Shown: positions 25,930-35,398 of the stretch, in pieces
How positions within the stretch are numbered: position 1 is the first letter of the stretch
Layout of the letters: every line of letters starts with the position of its first letter
Assembly: GCF_000355675.1 (NCBI RefSeq)
Contig: NC_020888.1
Span: forward strand, 2,064,883-2,128,882
DNA length: 64,000 bases
Direction: 5' to 3'
DNA from: Thalassolituus oleivorans MIL-1
GTDB taxonomy: Bacteria; Pseudomonadota; Gammaproteobacteria; Pseudomonadales; Oceanobacteraceae
The notes under the pieces: model-generated
Databases searched by the model: none
Told to the model about the DNA's origin: nothing
What the model saw: the letters and a program-made list of their open reading frames with translations, nothing else
Made by a program: the position numbers and the translations under genes

Positions 25930-27461
25930 TTACCGCAGTACTGGATAATCGGTAGAAGTACCGAAATCCCAAACGGTGGCATCCCAATCGGCGAAGATGG
26001 TTGGATCACAACTTACATCGCCTGGGGCTGTTGGGCATTGGAGTTCGAAGGTTAACTTGCCGTCACCGCCCATAGGAATATTATTGACTGATGCTGGCAA
26101 ACCGCTGGCTAAATCAGCATCCCAATAAGTATCTGTTACGTTAAATGCACTTTCAACCAATTCAGCAGACGCCCAATTAGAGCCTAGTATGCCTGCCGCC
26201 CACTGACTAGCACCCGAGTTAATCGTTGCTGTAACAATAACATTATCAATTTCAACAGACGTTAAATCGTAATCGATATAAGAAACCGCAGCCCCTACAA
26301 TTCCTCCGGTACAACAATCATCTGCATTAATGTTTCCACTAACAGAAACATCTTGAATAACTGAACTACCCGAAATGGCACCGGTTACCCCACCGACATA
26401 ACGATCTATAGATTGAATATTCCCAGTGAAGCTAGAACGAGTTAATTGCGAACTTCTCATATCCCCAAAAAATCCACCCGTGAAATAAGATGTAGTTGTA
26501 AATGGACTGCCAACTTCCTGCTTAGCCATAACATCTGCTTGCACTTGACATTGGCTAACAGTTGAATCAGCTACAAGTGAAGCTACACCACCATTACTAA
26601 AACCATAAGAAGAAACCTCGCCACTGATAGTACAATTAGTAAGACTGCTAAAACTCATTATTGATGCAACTCCTCCAGCATTGTCGTCTGTCGAAATAGT
26701 GCCATTGAAACTAAGATTCTCTAACACTAATAAACTACCGAGAGACACACCCATTGCAGAACTAAAAATCCCCCCCGTATTCGAATAGGTATTCAACGTA
26801 CCAGTGACCGCTATATCCGTTGCCGATATAGCATCCTTGAAAGAACCAATAACGCCTCCAACAGAGCTATACCCTTCCACTGTAATATTATTTACTGAAA
26901 TATTATTTAGTATTGAGCCTTTGGCATAACCAGCCAGACTACCGACATAGTTACGAGACTGAATTCCATTGGCTAGAATTTTTGGACTATCCAATTCGAT
27001 ATTTCTAAATTCTGCGTTAATTACCTTACTAAATAACCCGGCGTAATTACTATTAAATCCAGACATGTAAAGATTAGAAATTGTGTGCGAGTTTCCCTCA
27101 AATATCGCAGTAAAATTTGAAATAGAATACCGAGATATCCAACCTATCGGTGTCCACCCCAAACCATTATTCCAGAACTCATCACCTGCGTCGGCAACGC
27201 CATTGCCGTTAGTATCGAAGTCCAGATCATTAACCAGCTCATAACCGTTACAGCCAGTGGCAGGACAACCTGTGCTATCGCCAAGCTTGTACCAGCAAGG
27301 TCGTAACGCATTAAATCGAGCTGTTGTAGTGTGCTGATTTCAATTAGGCCGTCATCATCTATATCAACGTCGGCGGCGGCATTAGCAACCTGCCCTAAGG
27401 TCACTGCGACGGTCGTAGCCAATATGGCTTTCGTCAGGCGAGAGTATCTCGGATTGTTCAT
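25930..27461 (-). pseudogene. GLUG-repeat surface protein, broken by a frameshift
   Basis: The first part (27461 to about 27282) has a signal peptide (LTKAILATTVAVTLGQVANA) and the conserved opening DIDDDGLIEISTLQQLDLMRYDLAGTSL. The reading then has to shift frame at about 27280-27290. After that the other frame continues GDSTGCPATGCNGYELVNDL and on through at least six GLUG-type repeats (YVGGVTGAISGS, CTGGIVGAAVSY) to DYPVLR. The shift is equal to one base lost modulo three. Without the shift the first frame ends about 85 residues later in nonsense sequence. The family is thought to be adhesive or cell-surface. It may be a true pseudogene, a phase-variable state or a sequencing error. Confidence 0.85.
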
Positions 27462-27685
27462 AAATATCCCTTTAATGAGAATGGTGTTATTGGTCCTCCC
27501 GCATCACTACGGAGAAGATTTAGGAGCTTAACGAGAGGAGTTTGCGTTTAACCAGTGCAATGCCGCAGGCAGTGAGCAGTTTGTTGCGACTAGGCCAATG
27601 ATTTTCAAAATGGTGACAAAGTCACGATAGTCAGTCTGACACCGACTAATGCTTTGAGTTGATGCTGAGAAATCAATTCAATAAA

Positions 27686-27705
27686 AAAGGCGCCGAGGCG
27701 CCTTT
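27686..27705 (-). terminator. aspS terminator
   Basis: AAAGGCGC and GCGCCTTT pair around CGAG, followed on the minus strand by a T-run; 28 bases after the aspS stop. Confidence 0.9.
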
Positions 27706-27732
27706 CTTATTTAACGAGCTGAATGGTGAGTA

Positions 27733-29511
27733 TTACTCAGCCACTGGCTTCGCTTTTTCACGCAGTTTGATATGCAACTCACGCAACTGTAGGTTGCTTA
27801 CTTCACCCGGTGCTTGTGTCATAACGCAGGCCGCCGACTGAGTTTTCGGGAAGGCAATGACTTCACGAATAGATTGAGCACCAGTCAACAACATGATCAA
27901 ACGATCTAGGCCGAACGCCAAACCACCGTGTGGGGGTGCGCCGAATTTTAATGCGTCTAATAAGAAGCCGAACTTCTCGCGTTGTTCTTCTTCGCTAATG
28001 CCCAGCACTTTAAATACTGTGTGCTGCATAGATTCATCATGAATACGAATAGAACCACCGCCCAACTCACAACCGTTAAGTACCATATCGTAAGCACGAG
28101 ATAATGCTTCAAGAGGCGCATTTTGTAGCTCTTCAGCACTGCATGACGGTGCAGTAAACGGATGGTGCAACGCAGAGATAGACCCGTCTGAGTTCTCTTC
28201 AAACATTGGGAAATCAACAACCCATAATGCCGCCCATTCTGCGGTGTACATGTTGAGATCTTCACCAATTTTACAACGCAATGCACCTAACGCTTCGTTT
28301 ACAACTTTTGTGCTATCGGCACCAAAGAATACGATGTCGCCGTTTTTAGCGCCCAACTTATCCATAATTTTCATGGTGTTGTCATCGCCGATAAACTTGA
28401 TGATTGGCGACTGTAGGCCTTCTACACCTTTTTCGATTTCGTTAACTTTGATCCACGCCAAGCCTTTAGCACCATAGATGCTAACAAACTTAGTGTATTC
28501 GTCGATTTGCTTACGGCTTAACTCTGCACCGCCCGGCACTTTAAGTGCTGCAACACGGCCTTTAGGATCTTTTGCTGGGCCAGCGAATACTTTGAATTCG
28601 ATATCTTGCAAGAATTCGGCAACGTCGACCAATTCCATTGGAATACGCAAATCTGGCTTGTCTGAACCGTAACGGCTCATGGCTTCTGAGAATGGCATGC
28701 GTGGGAAATCACCCAAATCCACATTCAATTCTTTCTCAAAAATTTGCTTAATCATGCCTTGGGCAAGGCCCATGATGTCTTCTTCATTAATGAAAGAAGC
28801 TTCAACGTCGATCTGAGTAAATTCAGGCTGACGATCAGCACGCAAATCTTCGTCGCGGAAACATTTAGCAATTTGGTAATAACGATCGAAACCAGCAACC
28901 ATCAACAACTGCTTAAACAACTGTGGTGACTGCGGCAATGCGAAGAACGAGCCTTCGTGCGTACGACTAGGCACTAAATAATCGCGCGCACCTTCTGGCG
29001 TAGCACGAGTCAGAATCGGGGTTTCAATATCTAAGAAACCGTTATCTTCTAAATAGCGACGCGCAGATGAGGTTACTTTCGAACGGAAACGCAGCTTGTC
29101 TTGCATCTCTGGACGACGCATATCCATGTAGCGGTATTTCAGACGAACTTCTTCACCCACATCGCTGTAACCATCTAGCGGGAACGGCGGAGTTACGGCC
29201 TTATTTAGGATTGTGATCTCTTTACCTAAGATCTCAATCATACCGGTGCGCATATTCGCGTTCGTAGTGCCTTCTGGGCGAGCGCGAACACGACCAGTGA
29301 TTTGGATAACGAATTCCGAACGGACACTGTCGGCAGTATTAAACGCTTCAATGGTATCGGGATCGAATACTACCTGCACCAAACCTTCGCGGTCGCGCAC
29401 ATCAAGGAAAATCACACCACCGTGGTCACGGCGACGATGCACCCAGCCACAGAAAGTTACGGTTTGGTCGATCAAAGCTTCGTTGATATCACCACAATAG
29501 TGAGTGCGCAT
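27733..29511 (-). CDS. aspS: Aspartyl-tRNA synthetase
   Basis: This 592-residue class II synthetase charges tRNA-Asp. The N-terminal anticodon-binding OB fold ([23 protein letters not shown]) is followed by the catalytic core with motif 2 ([17 protein letters not shown]) and motif 3 ([12 protein letters not shown]). The bacterial GAD insertion lies between them. The start is ATG 29511 ([10 protein letters not shown], as in E. coli), with AGGA upstream, so the extra five residues of the longer frame are rejected. A dedicated promoter lies 170 bases upstream. Its terminator lies 28 bases past the stop, so it forms a single-gene unit. Confidence 0.97.
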   Translation of the reverse strand: MRTHYCGDINEALIDQTVTFCGWVHRRRDHGGVIFLDVRDREGLVQVVFDPDTIEAFNTADSVRSEFVIQITGRVRARPEGTTNANMRTGMIEILGKEITILNKAVTPPFPLDGYSDVGEEVRLKYRYMDMRRPEMQDKLRFRSKVTSSARRYLEDNGFLDIETPILTRATPEGARDYLVPSRTHEGSFFALPQSPQLFKQLLMVAGFDRYYQIAKCFRDEDLRADRQPEFTQIDVEASFINEEDIMGLAQGMIKQIFEKELNVDLGDFPRMPFSEAMSRYGSDKPDLRIPMELVDVAEFLQDIEFKVFAGPAKDPKGRVAALKVPGGAELSRKQIDEYTKFVSIYGAKGLAWIKVNEIEKGVEGLQSPIIKFIGDDNTMKIMDKLGAKNGDIVFFGADSTKVVNEALGALRCKIGEDLNMYTAEWAALWVVDFPMFEENSDGSISALHHPFTAPSCSAEELQNAPLEALSRAYDMVLNGCELGGGSIRIHDESMQHTVFKVLGISEEEQREKFGFLLDALKFGAPPHGGLAFGLDRLIMLLTGAQSIREVIAFPKTQSAACVMTQAPGEVSNLQLRELHIKLREKAKPVAE

Positions 29512-29680
29512 TGCTTGGTCCTGCATCAGTAGTCATAAGTTGAGGGCCAACACCTTAGGGGCGCCCTATGCATTCTTGTATATTCTCGGTGCGATTCGAC
29601 CCAGTATCAGCGTCGACCGCGACTCACTGTAACAAACATTCCTGAACGTAGGACAGCGAGCATCAATAAATAAGCGGGGC

Positions 29681-29710
29681 ATTATAGCGAATAGAACGGC
29701 TAGCTGTTAA
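29681..29710 (-). promoter_or_regulatory. aspS promoter
   Basis: On the minus strand: -35 TTAACA, 18-base spacer, perfect -10 TATAAT. The untranslated leader is about 160 bases. I cannot identify a regulatory structure in it. Confidence 0.75.
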
Positions 29711-29783
29711 GGCAAGTTGCAACAAAAGGTGGTGTTAAACGGGTAATTGCAGCAAAAACGCCGAACTACGACGTAAATGCACC

Positions 29784-29820
29784 TTGAGATGCCCCGTGGC
29801 TCCTGTAGTCTGCATCTCAA
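29784..29820. promoter_or_regulatory. Nine-base inverted repeat upstream of the SDR gene
   Basis: Arms TTGAGATGC and GCATCTCAA are fully complementary with a 19-base gap. TTGAGA could be a -35 with a poor TAGTCT as -10 sixteen bases on. It is a candidate regulator site, but no regulator is known for it. Confidence 0.4.
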
Positions 29821-29862
29821 CTTCACTAACACAACAACAAAGAATTTCGAAGGAATCTATTC

Positions 29863-30681
29863 ATGCAATCATTCGCAAATAAAGTCGTCGTTGTCACTGG
29901 CGCGGCGTCAGGTATTGGCCGTGCATTAGCACAACAGCTCAGCATGCAAGGCGCAAACCTCGCGCTATCTGACGTTAATATGAATGGTTTAGAAGAAACC
30001 CGCAGCACTCTGCATGGCAAAGGCAAAGTCACCCTACATACGCTCGATGTATCTAATCGAGCAGCGTTTGAAGCCTATGCCGAACAGGTGTTAGAAGATC
30101 ATGGCCAGGTTGACATGATCATCAACAATGCGGGCGTTGCATTATCTGAAACCGTCGAACGTATGACGTATGAAGATATGGAATGGATTGTAAATATCAA
30201 CTTCTGGGGGGTTGTTTACGGCACCAAAACCTTCTTGCCGCTATTAAAAGCACGTCCAGAAGCTGCCATCGTCAACGTATCAAGCATCTTCGGGATTATC
30301 GCCCTACCTACTCAGTCAGCTTACAACGCCACTAAGTTTGCGGTTCGTGGCTTCACGGAGTCGTTACGCCAAGAGTTAAAGAACACCAATGTCTTCGTCA
30401 CGACGGTGCACCCTGGCGGTATCAAAACGAATATCGTTAACAATGGTCGAATGAAAACATCAATGACCGGCGACAAATCATTAGAGCAGCAAGCCAAAGA
30501 ATTTGAAAAGCTGGCTCGCACGACTCCTGCACAGGCCGCGGACGTGATCCTAAATGGCGTCAAAGGCGGTAAGCGTCGCATTCTAATTGGACCAGATGCT
30601 CGCCTCATGGATCGTATTCAACGTATCGTACCAGTGAAATACAGCGACGTATTTGCTTGGTTCTTAAAAAAGATGGGCTAA
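29863..30681 (+). CDS. Short-chain dehydrogenase/reductase
   Basis: This 272-residue SDR has the cofactor motif TGAASGIG (residues 11-18), NNAG (about 88), the Ser in VSSIFGIIA and YNATK (about 154-158). SDVN after beta-2 has Asp, favouring NAD. A C-terminal stretch IVPVKYSDVFAWFLKK is amphipathic. It has a good ribosome site (GAAGGA). It resembles the SDR at 20589-21446 in order of motifs and length, so the two probably come from one family of paralogues. The substrate is unknown. Confidence 0.88.
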   Translation: MQSFANKVVVVTGAASGIGRALAQQLSMQGANLALSDVNMNGLEETRSTLHGKGKVTLHTLDVSNRAAFEAYAEQVLEDHGQVDMIINNAGVALSETVERMTYEDMEWIVNINFWGVVYGTKTFLPLLKARPEAAIVNVSSIFGIIALPTQSAYNATKFAVRGFTESLRQELKNTNVFVTTVHPGGIKTNIVNNGRMKTSMTGDKSLEQQAKEFEKLARTTPAQAADVILNGVKGGKRRILIGPDARLMDRIQRIVPVKYSDVFAWFLKKMG

Positions 30682-30808
30682 TTGGTGACATAAGCCCTAA
30701 AAAATAGGGGTTTGCCGCTTGCACGCCTCTCTTTTTTGCATAAGAATCGTTGAGCCTCTCGGTTTTCGAGTGACGCTCTTCCGGTATATTGATAACAAGG
30801 AATACACT

Positions 30809-31195
30809 ATGGCTGTGAAAAAAGCCCCTGCGACGACTGCTGCACCTGCCGCAGCTCCAGCTGCACGCAAAGTTACTGCTTTAAAAGACAAGTACACCAA
30901 AACTCAGATTCTAAATGAAATTGCTGAAAACACAGGCCTTACTCGTAAGGAAGTGAATGCAGTTTTAGAAGAGCTGGGCATCGTGATTGAACGTCACATC
31001 AAGAAGCGTGCTGTAGGCGAATTCACCCTACCAGGCCTATTGAAGATCAAGACCATTAAGAAGCCAGCTCAAAAAGCGCGTAAAAACGTTCCAAACCCGT
31101 TCCGTCCGGGCGAAACAATGGACGTTGCAGCTAAGCCAGCCACTACTCGTTTGAAAGTGTTACCGCTGAAAAAGCTGAAAGATATGACTCTGTAA
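30809..31195 (+). CDS. HU-family (DNABII) DNA-binding protein with Ala/Pro N-terminal tail
   Basis: This 128-residue protein has a HU/IHF core (TKTQILNEIAENTGLTRKEVNAVLEEL, split here across two helices, then GEFTLPGLLKIKTI). The N-terminus is an Ala/Pro/Lys-rich tail of about 25 residues (KKAPATTAAPAAAPAAR). The DNA-intercalating arm reads NPFRPGETMDVAAKPATTRLK, differing from HU's usual RNPQTGE. ATG 30809 has AAGGAA upstream; the longer frame from 30719 is rejected. It binds and bends DNA without strong sequence preference in the family, and may be a nucleoid protein. A strong terminator follows. Confidence 0.9.
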   Translation: MAVKKAPATTAAPAAAPAARKVTALKDKYTKTQILNEIAENTGLTRKEVNAVLEELGIVIERHIKKRAVGEFTLPGLLKIKTIKKPAQKARKNVPNPFRPGETMDVAAKPATTRLKVLPLKKLKDMTL

Positions 31196-31220
31196 TTTGT
31201 ATCTTTGAAAAAAGAAACAT

Positions 31221-31247
31221 AAAAAAAGCGGCGCAAGCCGCTTTTTT
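31221..31247 (+). terminator. Terminator shared by the HU-like gene and gloB
   Basis: AAAAAAGCGGC and GCCGCTTTTTT pair around GCAA between the convergent HU-like and gloB genes; it is bidirectional in design. Confidence 0.93.
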
Positions 31248-31259
31248 TATGCTGATTCC

Positions 31260-32048
31260 TCACCATTTATCACGCATCGTTCTCAATGCTTTAAATACAT
31301 CACGATCACTCAATCCTAAATGGGGAAATTCTCTTTCTAATTGCTCTCGAATTGATTTTTCATGCAACCGTAAAAATGGATTATATTGTCGCTCTTCCCC
31401 CAACGTCATAATAGGCATTTCATCTGGTGCGAATGCCGACACCTGATCCTGCCAATAGCTAATCATGTTATTACTAGGTTCGCGAGCGCTGGCAAAAGCT
31501 AAATTATTTTTCATATAATCATGGCCGGGATATATCAAAGTGCTATCGGGTAGTGGCATCAACTGTGATACGAAAGTATCGTACATTACATCCACATCAC
31601 CACCGTTATAGCAATTGCCAGCACACGCATTGAATAAAGTATCACCTGAAAATAGTACCGGCTCTGCAGTATCTTCTTTCGCTAGTAAGCATAAATGAAC
31701 CGGGGTATGGCCAGGAGTAAATAGTACAGTTAAATGAATACTACCGAGGTCAATAAAATCCCCTGCTACCAATCCATGGCTTTGATTAGGAATTTTACCT
31801 AAAGCATTCTTATGCGCCCAAATTTTAGCGCCTGTTGCAGCCTGCACAACAGGGTTGCCTTCAATATGATCATGATGTTCATGCGTATTTATAATCAACT
31901 TAATTGTTAAGCCTTCTTGTTGAGCTAACGCTAACATGGCCTCACCATTAAATGGATCAAGAGCAATAGCCTGCCCAGTTTCTTCACACGCAATTAAATA
32001 ATTAAAATTACGTAATGGATTATTCATAAACTGGCGATAAATACGCAT
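31260..32048 (-). CDS. gloB: Hydroxyacylglutathione hydrolase (glyoxalase II)
   Basis: This 262-residue metallo-beta-lactamase-fold hydrolase splits S-D-lactoylglutathione to lactate and glutathione. The metal-binding motif THEHHDHIEGN (about residues 52-62) is complete, with further His and Asp ligands in FTPGHTPVHL, FSGDTLF and YPGHDYM. The C-terminal substrate-binding helices (QYNPFLRLHEKSI) are present, as in GloB. ATG 32048 has GAGG upstream. It lies 14 bases after the HIT gene on the same strand, so the two are likely one transcript. The function is by family. Confidence 0.9.
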   Translation of the reverse strand: MRIYRQFMNNPLRNFNYLIACEETGQAIALDPFNGEAMLALAQQEGLTIKLIINTHEHHDHIEGNPVVQAATGAKIWAHKNALGKIPNQSHGLVAGDFIDLGSIHLTVLFTPGHTPVHLCLLAKEDTAEPVLFSGDTLFNACAGNCYNGGDVDVMYDTFVSQLMPLPDSTLIYPGHDYMKNNLAFASAREPSNNMISYWQDQVSAFAPDEMPIMTLGEERQYNPFLRLHEKSIREQLEREFPHLGLSDRDVFKALRTMRDKW

Positions 32049-32062
32049 AGCTAAGCCTCTTG

Positions 32063-32521
32063 TTACCAGTAAACCGTATTTTCTTCATCGTTTTCCAAGT
32101 ATGAATCCGACACAAAATGACTCGACAATAAATCTTTTATTTCCGCTACACGCGCTTCTAACAGCTCAGCGCTGTACTTTACTGCTGGGCTATGGCCCCA
32201 AACAGGCCCTGGCCAAGCAGGATCATCAGCAAACCGTACCACATGATGAACGTGCAACTGTGGAACAACATTACCCAATGCGGCAATATTCATCGATTTA
32301 GCAGCAAAATGATCGGCTAATTTTTCTGCGACCCAAGTCGATTCTTCCATCAACTGCGCACGCTCCTGCGCCGACAAATGATAATACTCAAACACGTCAT
32401 TGCGCGCAGGCACCAAAATCAACCACACATAACGGCTATCGTTCATCAACAACACTTGGCATAGCGGCAAGCGACCTACAAATACGGTATCACCTTGCAG
32501 GCGTTCATCTAACCGGAACAT
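32063..32521 (-). CDS. HIT-domain protein
   Basis: This 152-residue protein is a histidine-triad nucleotide hydrolase or transferase of the PKCI/ASW-type. The triad motif QLHVHHVVR (about residue 92) is complete and the N-terminal strands (VFVGRLPLCQVLLMNDSRYVWLILVPAR) follow the fold. The start is ATG 32521 with GGAGAG upstream; the GTG two codons earlier is rejected. It ends 14 bases before gloB. The substrate is unknown; nucleoside phosphoramidates are common for the family. It diverges from the FemAB-like gene. Confidence 0.88.
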   Translation of the reverse strand: MFRLDERLQGDTVFVGRLPLCQVLLMNDSRYVWLILVPARNDVFEYYHLSAQERAQLMEESTWVAEKLADHFAAKSMNIAALGNVVPQLHVHHVVRFADDPAWPGPVWGHSPAVKYSAELLEARVAEIKDLLSSHFVSDSYLENDEENTVYW

Positions 32522-32601
32522 AATCACTCTCCAAACACATTCAACAAAACCTATATGATAGCTCTAATGATAGGTGTACTCAGGCAGCAGGTCACTGATT
32601 T

Positions 32602-33762
32602 ATGGCGAGTTTCGAACAAGTAGGCAGTATCACTCAGTTATCGCGCCCTCAATGGCAAGCGTTACGAGATACTCGTTATCCTTTTTTAGACTACGATTTC
32701 CTCGCAGCACTCGAAAACACTGAATGCATTGGTGACGACAGCGGCTGGATACCGGCCTACTTCGCGGCATTTGAAAACCAGCAATTAATCGCGGCTATGC
32801 CCGCCTTCATAAAAGAGCACAGTTACGGCGAGTATGTTTTTGACTGGAGTTGGGCTGATGCCTATCAGCGCAATGGATTAGCCTACTACCCTAAACTTTT
32901 AGCCGCTATTCCTTTTACCCCAGCTACTGGGCCGCGTTTAATCGGTGATCAATCTCTATGGCCTGATGCTCTAGCAGCCATCAGCGAATACTGCCTAACA
33001 AAACGATTATCGGGATGGCATATCAATTTCCCCGAAACGAATACGCTCGCACAGGTTAAAAAATTTAAGACAGATAATAATCAAGCTTCTTTGATCCGTA
33101 ATGCTTGCCAGTTTCACTGGTACAATCGCGCCTATCAAGACTTTGACCAATACTTAAATCAGTTCACCAGCCGCAAACGCAAAGCCGTGCGCAAAGAACG
33201 AGAAAAAATTGCTGCACAAGGCATTCGTATGACGCGCCTTACCCATGAACAAATAACGCCTGAACATGTCGCGTTCTTTTACCAATGTTATCAAATCACC
33301 TATTTACGCCGTCGCTCGCAAGGCTATTTAAATCAAGCCTTCTTTCAACAATTGCGATCTACGATGAACTCACAAATGATGATGGTGCTAGCACATAAAG
33401 ACGAACAGCCGATTGCAGCGGCTTTATGTTTTTACGATGACGACAACCTTTATGGGCGTTATTGGGGAGCCATCGACGACTTCGATTCTCTGCATTTCGA
33501 GGCGTGTTACTACCAAGGGATTGAATTCTGTATTGAACAAGGTATCGGTCACTTCGACCCCGGCACTCAAGGCGAACATAAAATCAGTCGCGGCTTTGAG
33601 CCTATGCTGACACACAGTGCTCATTGGTTAGTGCATTCGCAATTCCACGACGCCGTAGATAATTTTTTAGCAGAAGAACGCCAACACATATTAGCTTATC
33701 AACGCGATGCCAAAACCTTACTGCCATTTCGCGACGGCTTTACCCTGCATGACAGTGAGTAA
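32602..33762 (+). CDS. FemAB-like (DUF482) GNAT-fold protein
   Basis: This 386-residue cytoplasmic protein belongs to the COG3146/DUF482 family, whose two GNAT-like halves resemble peptidoglycan interpeptide ligases. Recognisable family stretches are WQALRDTRYPFLDYDFLAAL at the N-terminus, NGLAYYPKLL in the middle, SRKRKAVRKERE (about residue 195) and GIGHFDPGTQGEHKISRGF (about 310). Its substrate is unknown. A 70-residue conserved-looking gene follows after 75 bases, and the GNAT-C39 peptidase is convergent. It is common in gammaproteobacteria, so this is a core gene rather than an accessory one. Confidence 0.86.
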   Translation: MASFEQVGSITQLSRPQWQALRDTRYPFLDYDFLAALENTECIGDDSGWIPAYFAAFENQQLIAAMPAFIKEHSYGEYVFDWSWADAYQRNGLAYYPKLLAAIPFTPATGPRLIGDQSLWPDALAAISEYCLTKRLSGWHINFPETNTLAQVKKFKTDNNQASLIRNACQFHWYNRAYQDFDQYLNQFTSRKRKAVRKEREKIAAQGIRMTRLTHEQITPEHVAFFYQCYQITYLRRRSQGYLNQAFFQQLRSTMNSQMMMVLAHKDEQPIAAALCFYDDDNLYGRYWGAIDDFDSLHFEACYYQGIEFCIEQGIGHFDPGTQGEHKISRGFEPMLTHSAHWLVHSQFHDAVDNFLAEERQHILAYQRDAKTLLPFRDGFTLHDSE

Positions 33763-33837
33763 ACATCGTCTCATCAAGGCTGGCCCAATGACGGCTGGTT
33801 TGTTATAACTGCGCGCGTCTAACGTAAGGTGACACCG

Positions 33838-34050
33838 ATGGCATTACGAGCGTACAAAGTTGAACACATCTTGGTTTTTGCTAGCCGAGGTACAGAAGCG
33901 AAATTACTCGCCGCCCCTAAATTACGGCCAATGGAAGAATGGCGTGAAGACGTCGCCGCTTGGGTTGCTCTACGAGCAGGTCGCGCACCAGAACTCGATG
34001 AACTCGTGGATGGCAGTAAAGAAGAACCCTACATCCACGAAGCTAATTGA
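33838..34050 (+). CDS. Small soluble protein of unknown function
   Basis: This 70-residue protein has no signal or membrane part. It contains an Ala/Arg-rich helical centre (EEWREDVAAWVALRAGRAPELDEL) and an acidic end. ATG 33838 has AAGGTG eight bases upstream, so the GTG three codons earlier is rejected. It is 75 bases after the FemAB-like gene and convergent with the GNAT-C39 gene, 21 bases away. No family is recognised. Confidence 0.6.
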   Translation: MALRAYKVEHILVFASRGTEAKLLAAPKLRPMEEWREDVAAWVALRAGRAPELDELVDGSKEEPYIHEAN

Positions 34051-34071
34051 TCCTTGGCCAGTATATTCAAG

Positions 34072-35157
34072 CTATCGAATAAGAAGCGCGGCCATATATC
34101 GCTTCGTTCCGTACTGAATCATAGCGCCAAAATTATCTAAGCTCACCGGCACATACATATTGTCGGTTGCAACCTGATCGAGCTCTTCATCAATGTCAGG
34201 ATCATTCAAATAGGCATAGTCGTCATCAATCGCAACCAGCCATACCCAATGAGGTGCCTTATTACGATTTAATCGATAAGTGCTAATCAGCAATAAAATA
34301 CGGTTCCCCTGCGCCAATGCTAAGCGCAAATCGGCAACCGTATGCACACCGGTATCGGTCGTCACGCCATCACGATCACAGCGGGCTTGAAAATCCTCAC
34401 CTACTAGCGTCATTAGTTCGCGTTTGTGCTCGCTACGCACCCCGTCTAAAAACGCAATCGAGCGATCAGATAACCACATAGTTACGTCGTGACCGCGTTT
34501 AAGCGCTGCCAATGCCAATCCTTGCGGAGACGTACCACCATGCCCAGTCGTGAGATATATCGTTGTCGCTTCACGCCATAAATTAAGCTCTTCTAAGCGA
34601 GTCATCGTAAAGTCAGGATCAATGCTATGAAGCGCCATCATCAGCGCAGATGGACCACAGGTAAATGGCGTTGTCTGGGCGTAAAAGGGCAAATCATGAG
34701 GGATGGCTACAGTAGGTTTTAAATGCTTTTCTAAACGCCAACCGTCGGCACCGTCTTCGTAGTAACTCTTAAGCGTACGAATAATCCGATAGCCCGAAGA
34801 TTCATATAGTGTTTTAGCGGCCATGTTATCTTGACGAACTTCTAAACGCATAAACAACACATGACGTCGCAATGCCTGCTGCTCGACACAATGCAGTAAC
34901 TGACTGCCAAAACCGCGTCCTCTGGCGGCTGGATCAACAGCGATAGAATAAAGGCGAGCCAACGATGTTCCGCGATGAAATAGCACTAATGCATAAGCTT
35001 GAATGGGATTTCCTAAACACCAAAGCTCGCTGTGCTCACTGCGAATGAAGTGACGAAAACGCCGTGCCGATAAACTGTCGCCAGTGAAGCTCGCTTGCTC
35101 TAACTCGGCAAGAGCGGCTACATCAGCAAGTGTCGCCAAACGAGGCTCCATATTCAT
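34072..35157 (-). CDS. GNAT acetyltransferase fused to a C39-like peptidase
   Basis: This 361-residue protein has two parts. The N-terminal GNAT domain (about 1-150) resembles RimI, with the acetyl-CoA loop DPAARGRGFGSQLL. The C-terminal part (about 165-361) is the DUF3335/peptidase C39-like domain. It has Gln and Cys in FYAQTTPFTCGPSA, the catalytic His in APHWVWLVAIDDD and the Asp in LNDPD, so the protease triad looks intact. The start is uncertain: ATG 35157 (MNMEPRLATLADV) fits the RimI pattern; 35169 and the GTG at 35178 are alternatives. It diverges from the RLAN ATP-grasp gene. This pair recurs in gammaproteobacteria and is thought to modify or process a peptide; the substrate is not known. 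Confidence 0.88.
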   Translation of the reverse strand: MNMEPRLATLADVAALAELEQASFTGDSLSARRFRHFIRSEHSELWCLGNPIQAYALVLFHRGTSLARLYSIAVDPAARGRGFGSQLLHCVEQQALRRHVLFMRLEVRQDNMAAKTLYESSGYRIIRTLKSYYEDGADGWRLEKHLKPTVAIPHDLPFYAQTTPFTCGPSALMMALHSIDPDFTMTRLEELNLWREATTIYLTTGHGGTSPQGLALAALKRGHDVTMWLSDRSIAFLDGVRSEHKRELMTLVGEDFQARCDRDGVTTDTGVHTVADLRLALAQGNRILLLISTYRLNRNKAPHWVWLVAIDDDYAYLNDPDIDEELDQVATDNMYVPVSLDNFGAMIQYGTKRYMAALLIR

Positions 35158-35314
35158 CTTATACAGCATCCAAAACACTAAGCTGCGGCGTCAGCAAATG
35201 GGTCGCCGGAAAGCGCTGAGCATAGTCCTACGCTAGGCTAAAAAAAAGTGTTTAGTTTATTTTTTTCATTCATCTAAACCAAAAAAAAATTATTTAGTCG
35301 TATTTCGGTTTTTA

Positions 35315-35344
35315 TTGGCATACAACAATTTTTAGTCCTACTAT
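35315..35344 (+). promoter_or_regulatory. Candidate promoter of the ATP-grasp gene
   Basis: TTGGCA, 18-base spacer, TACTAT, in a very AT-rich region with several A/T runs just upstream. The -10 is only moderate. Confidence 0.45.
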
Positions 35345-35398
35345 AAGCAGAAATCGGGAATCGATTTTTGTTCTTTCTTTGTCTGTTATGGACCCCTC

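Larger units (their letters stand above)
29512..29862. other. 351-base intergenic region, aspS and SDR promoters
   Basis: It holds the aspS promoter (29681-29710) and, near the SDR gene, an inverted repeat TTGAGATGC (29784-29792) / GCATCTCAA (29812-29820) with perfect nine-base arms 19 bases apart. The repeat ends 42 bases before the SDR start and could be an operator. I see no gene or RNA in the rest. Confidence 0.5.

Noticed and set aside
25930-27162. Independent gene starting with TTG at 27162
   Set aside because: The frame extends upstream to about 27282 with expected sequence and joins the signal-peptide frame; it is part of one broken gene.
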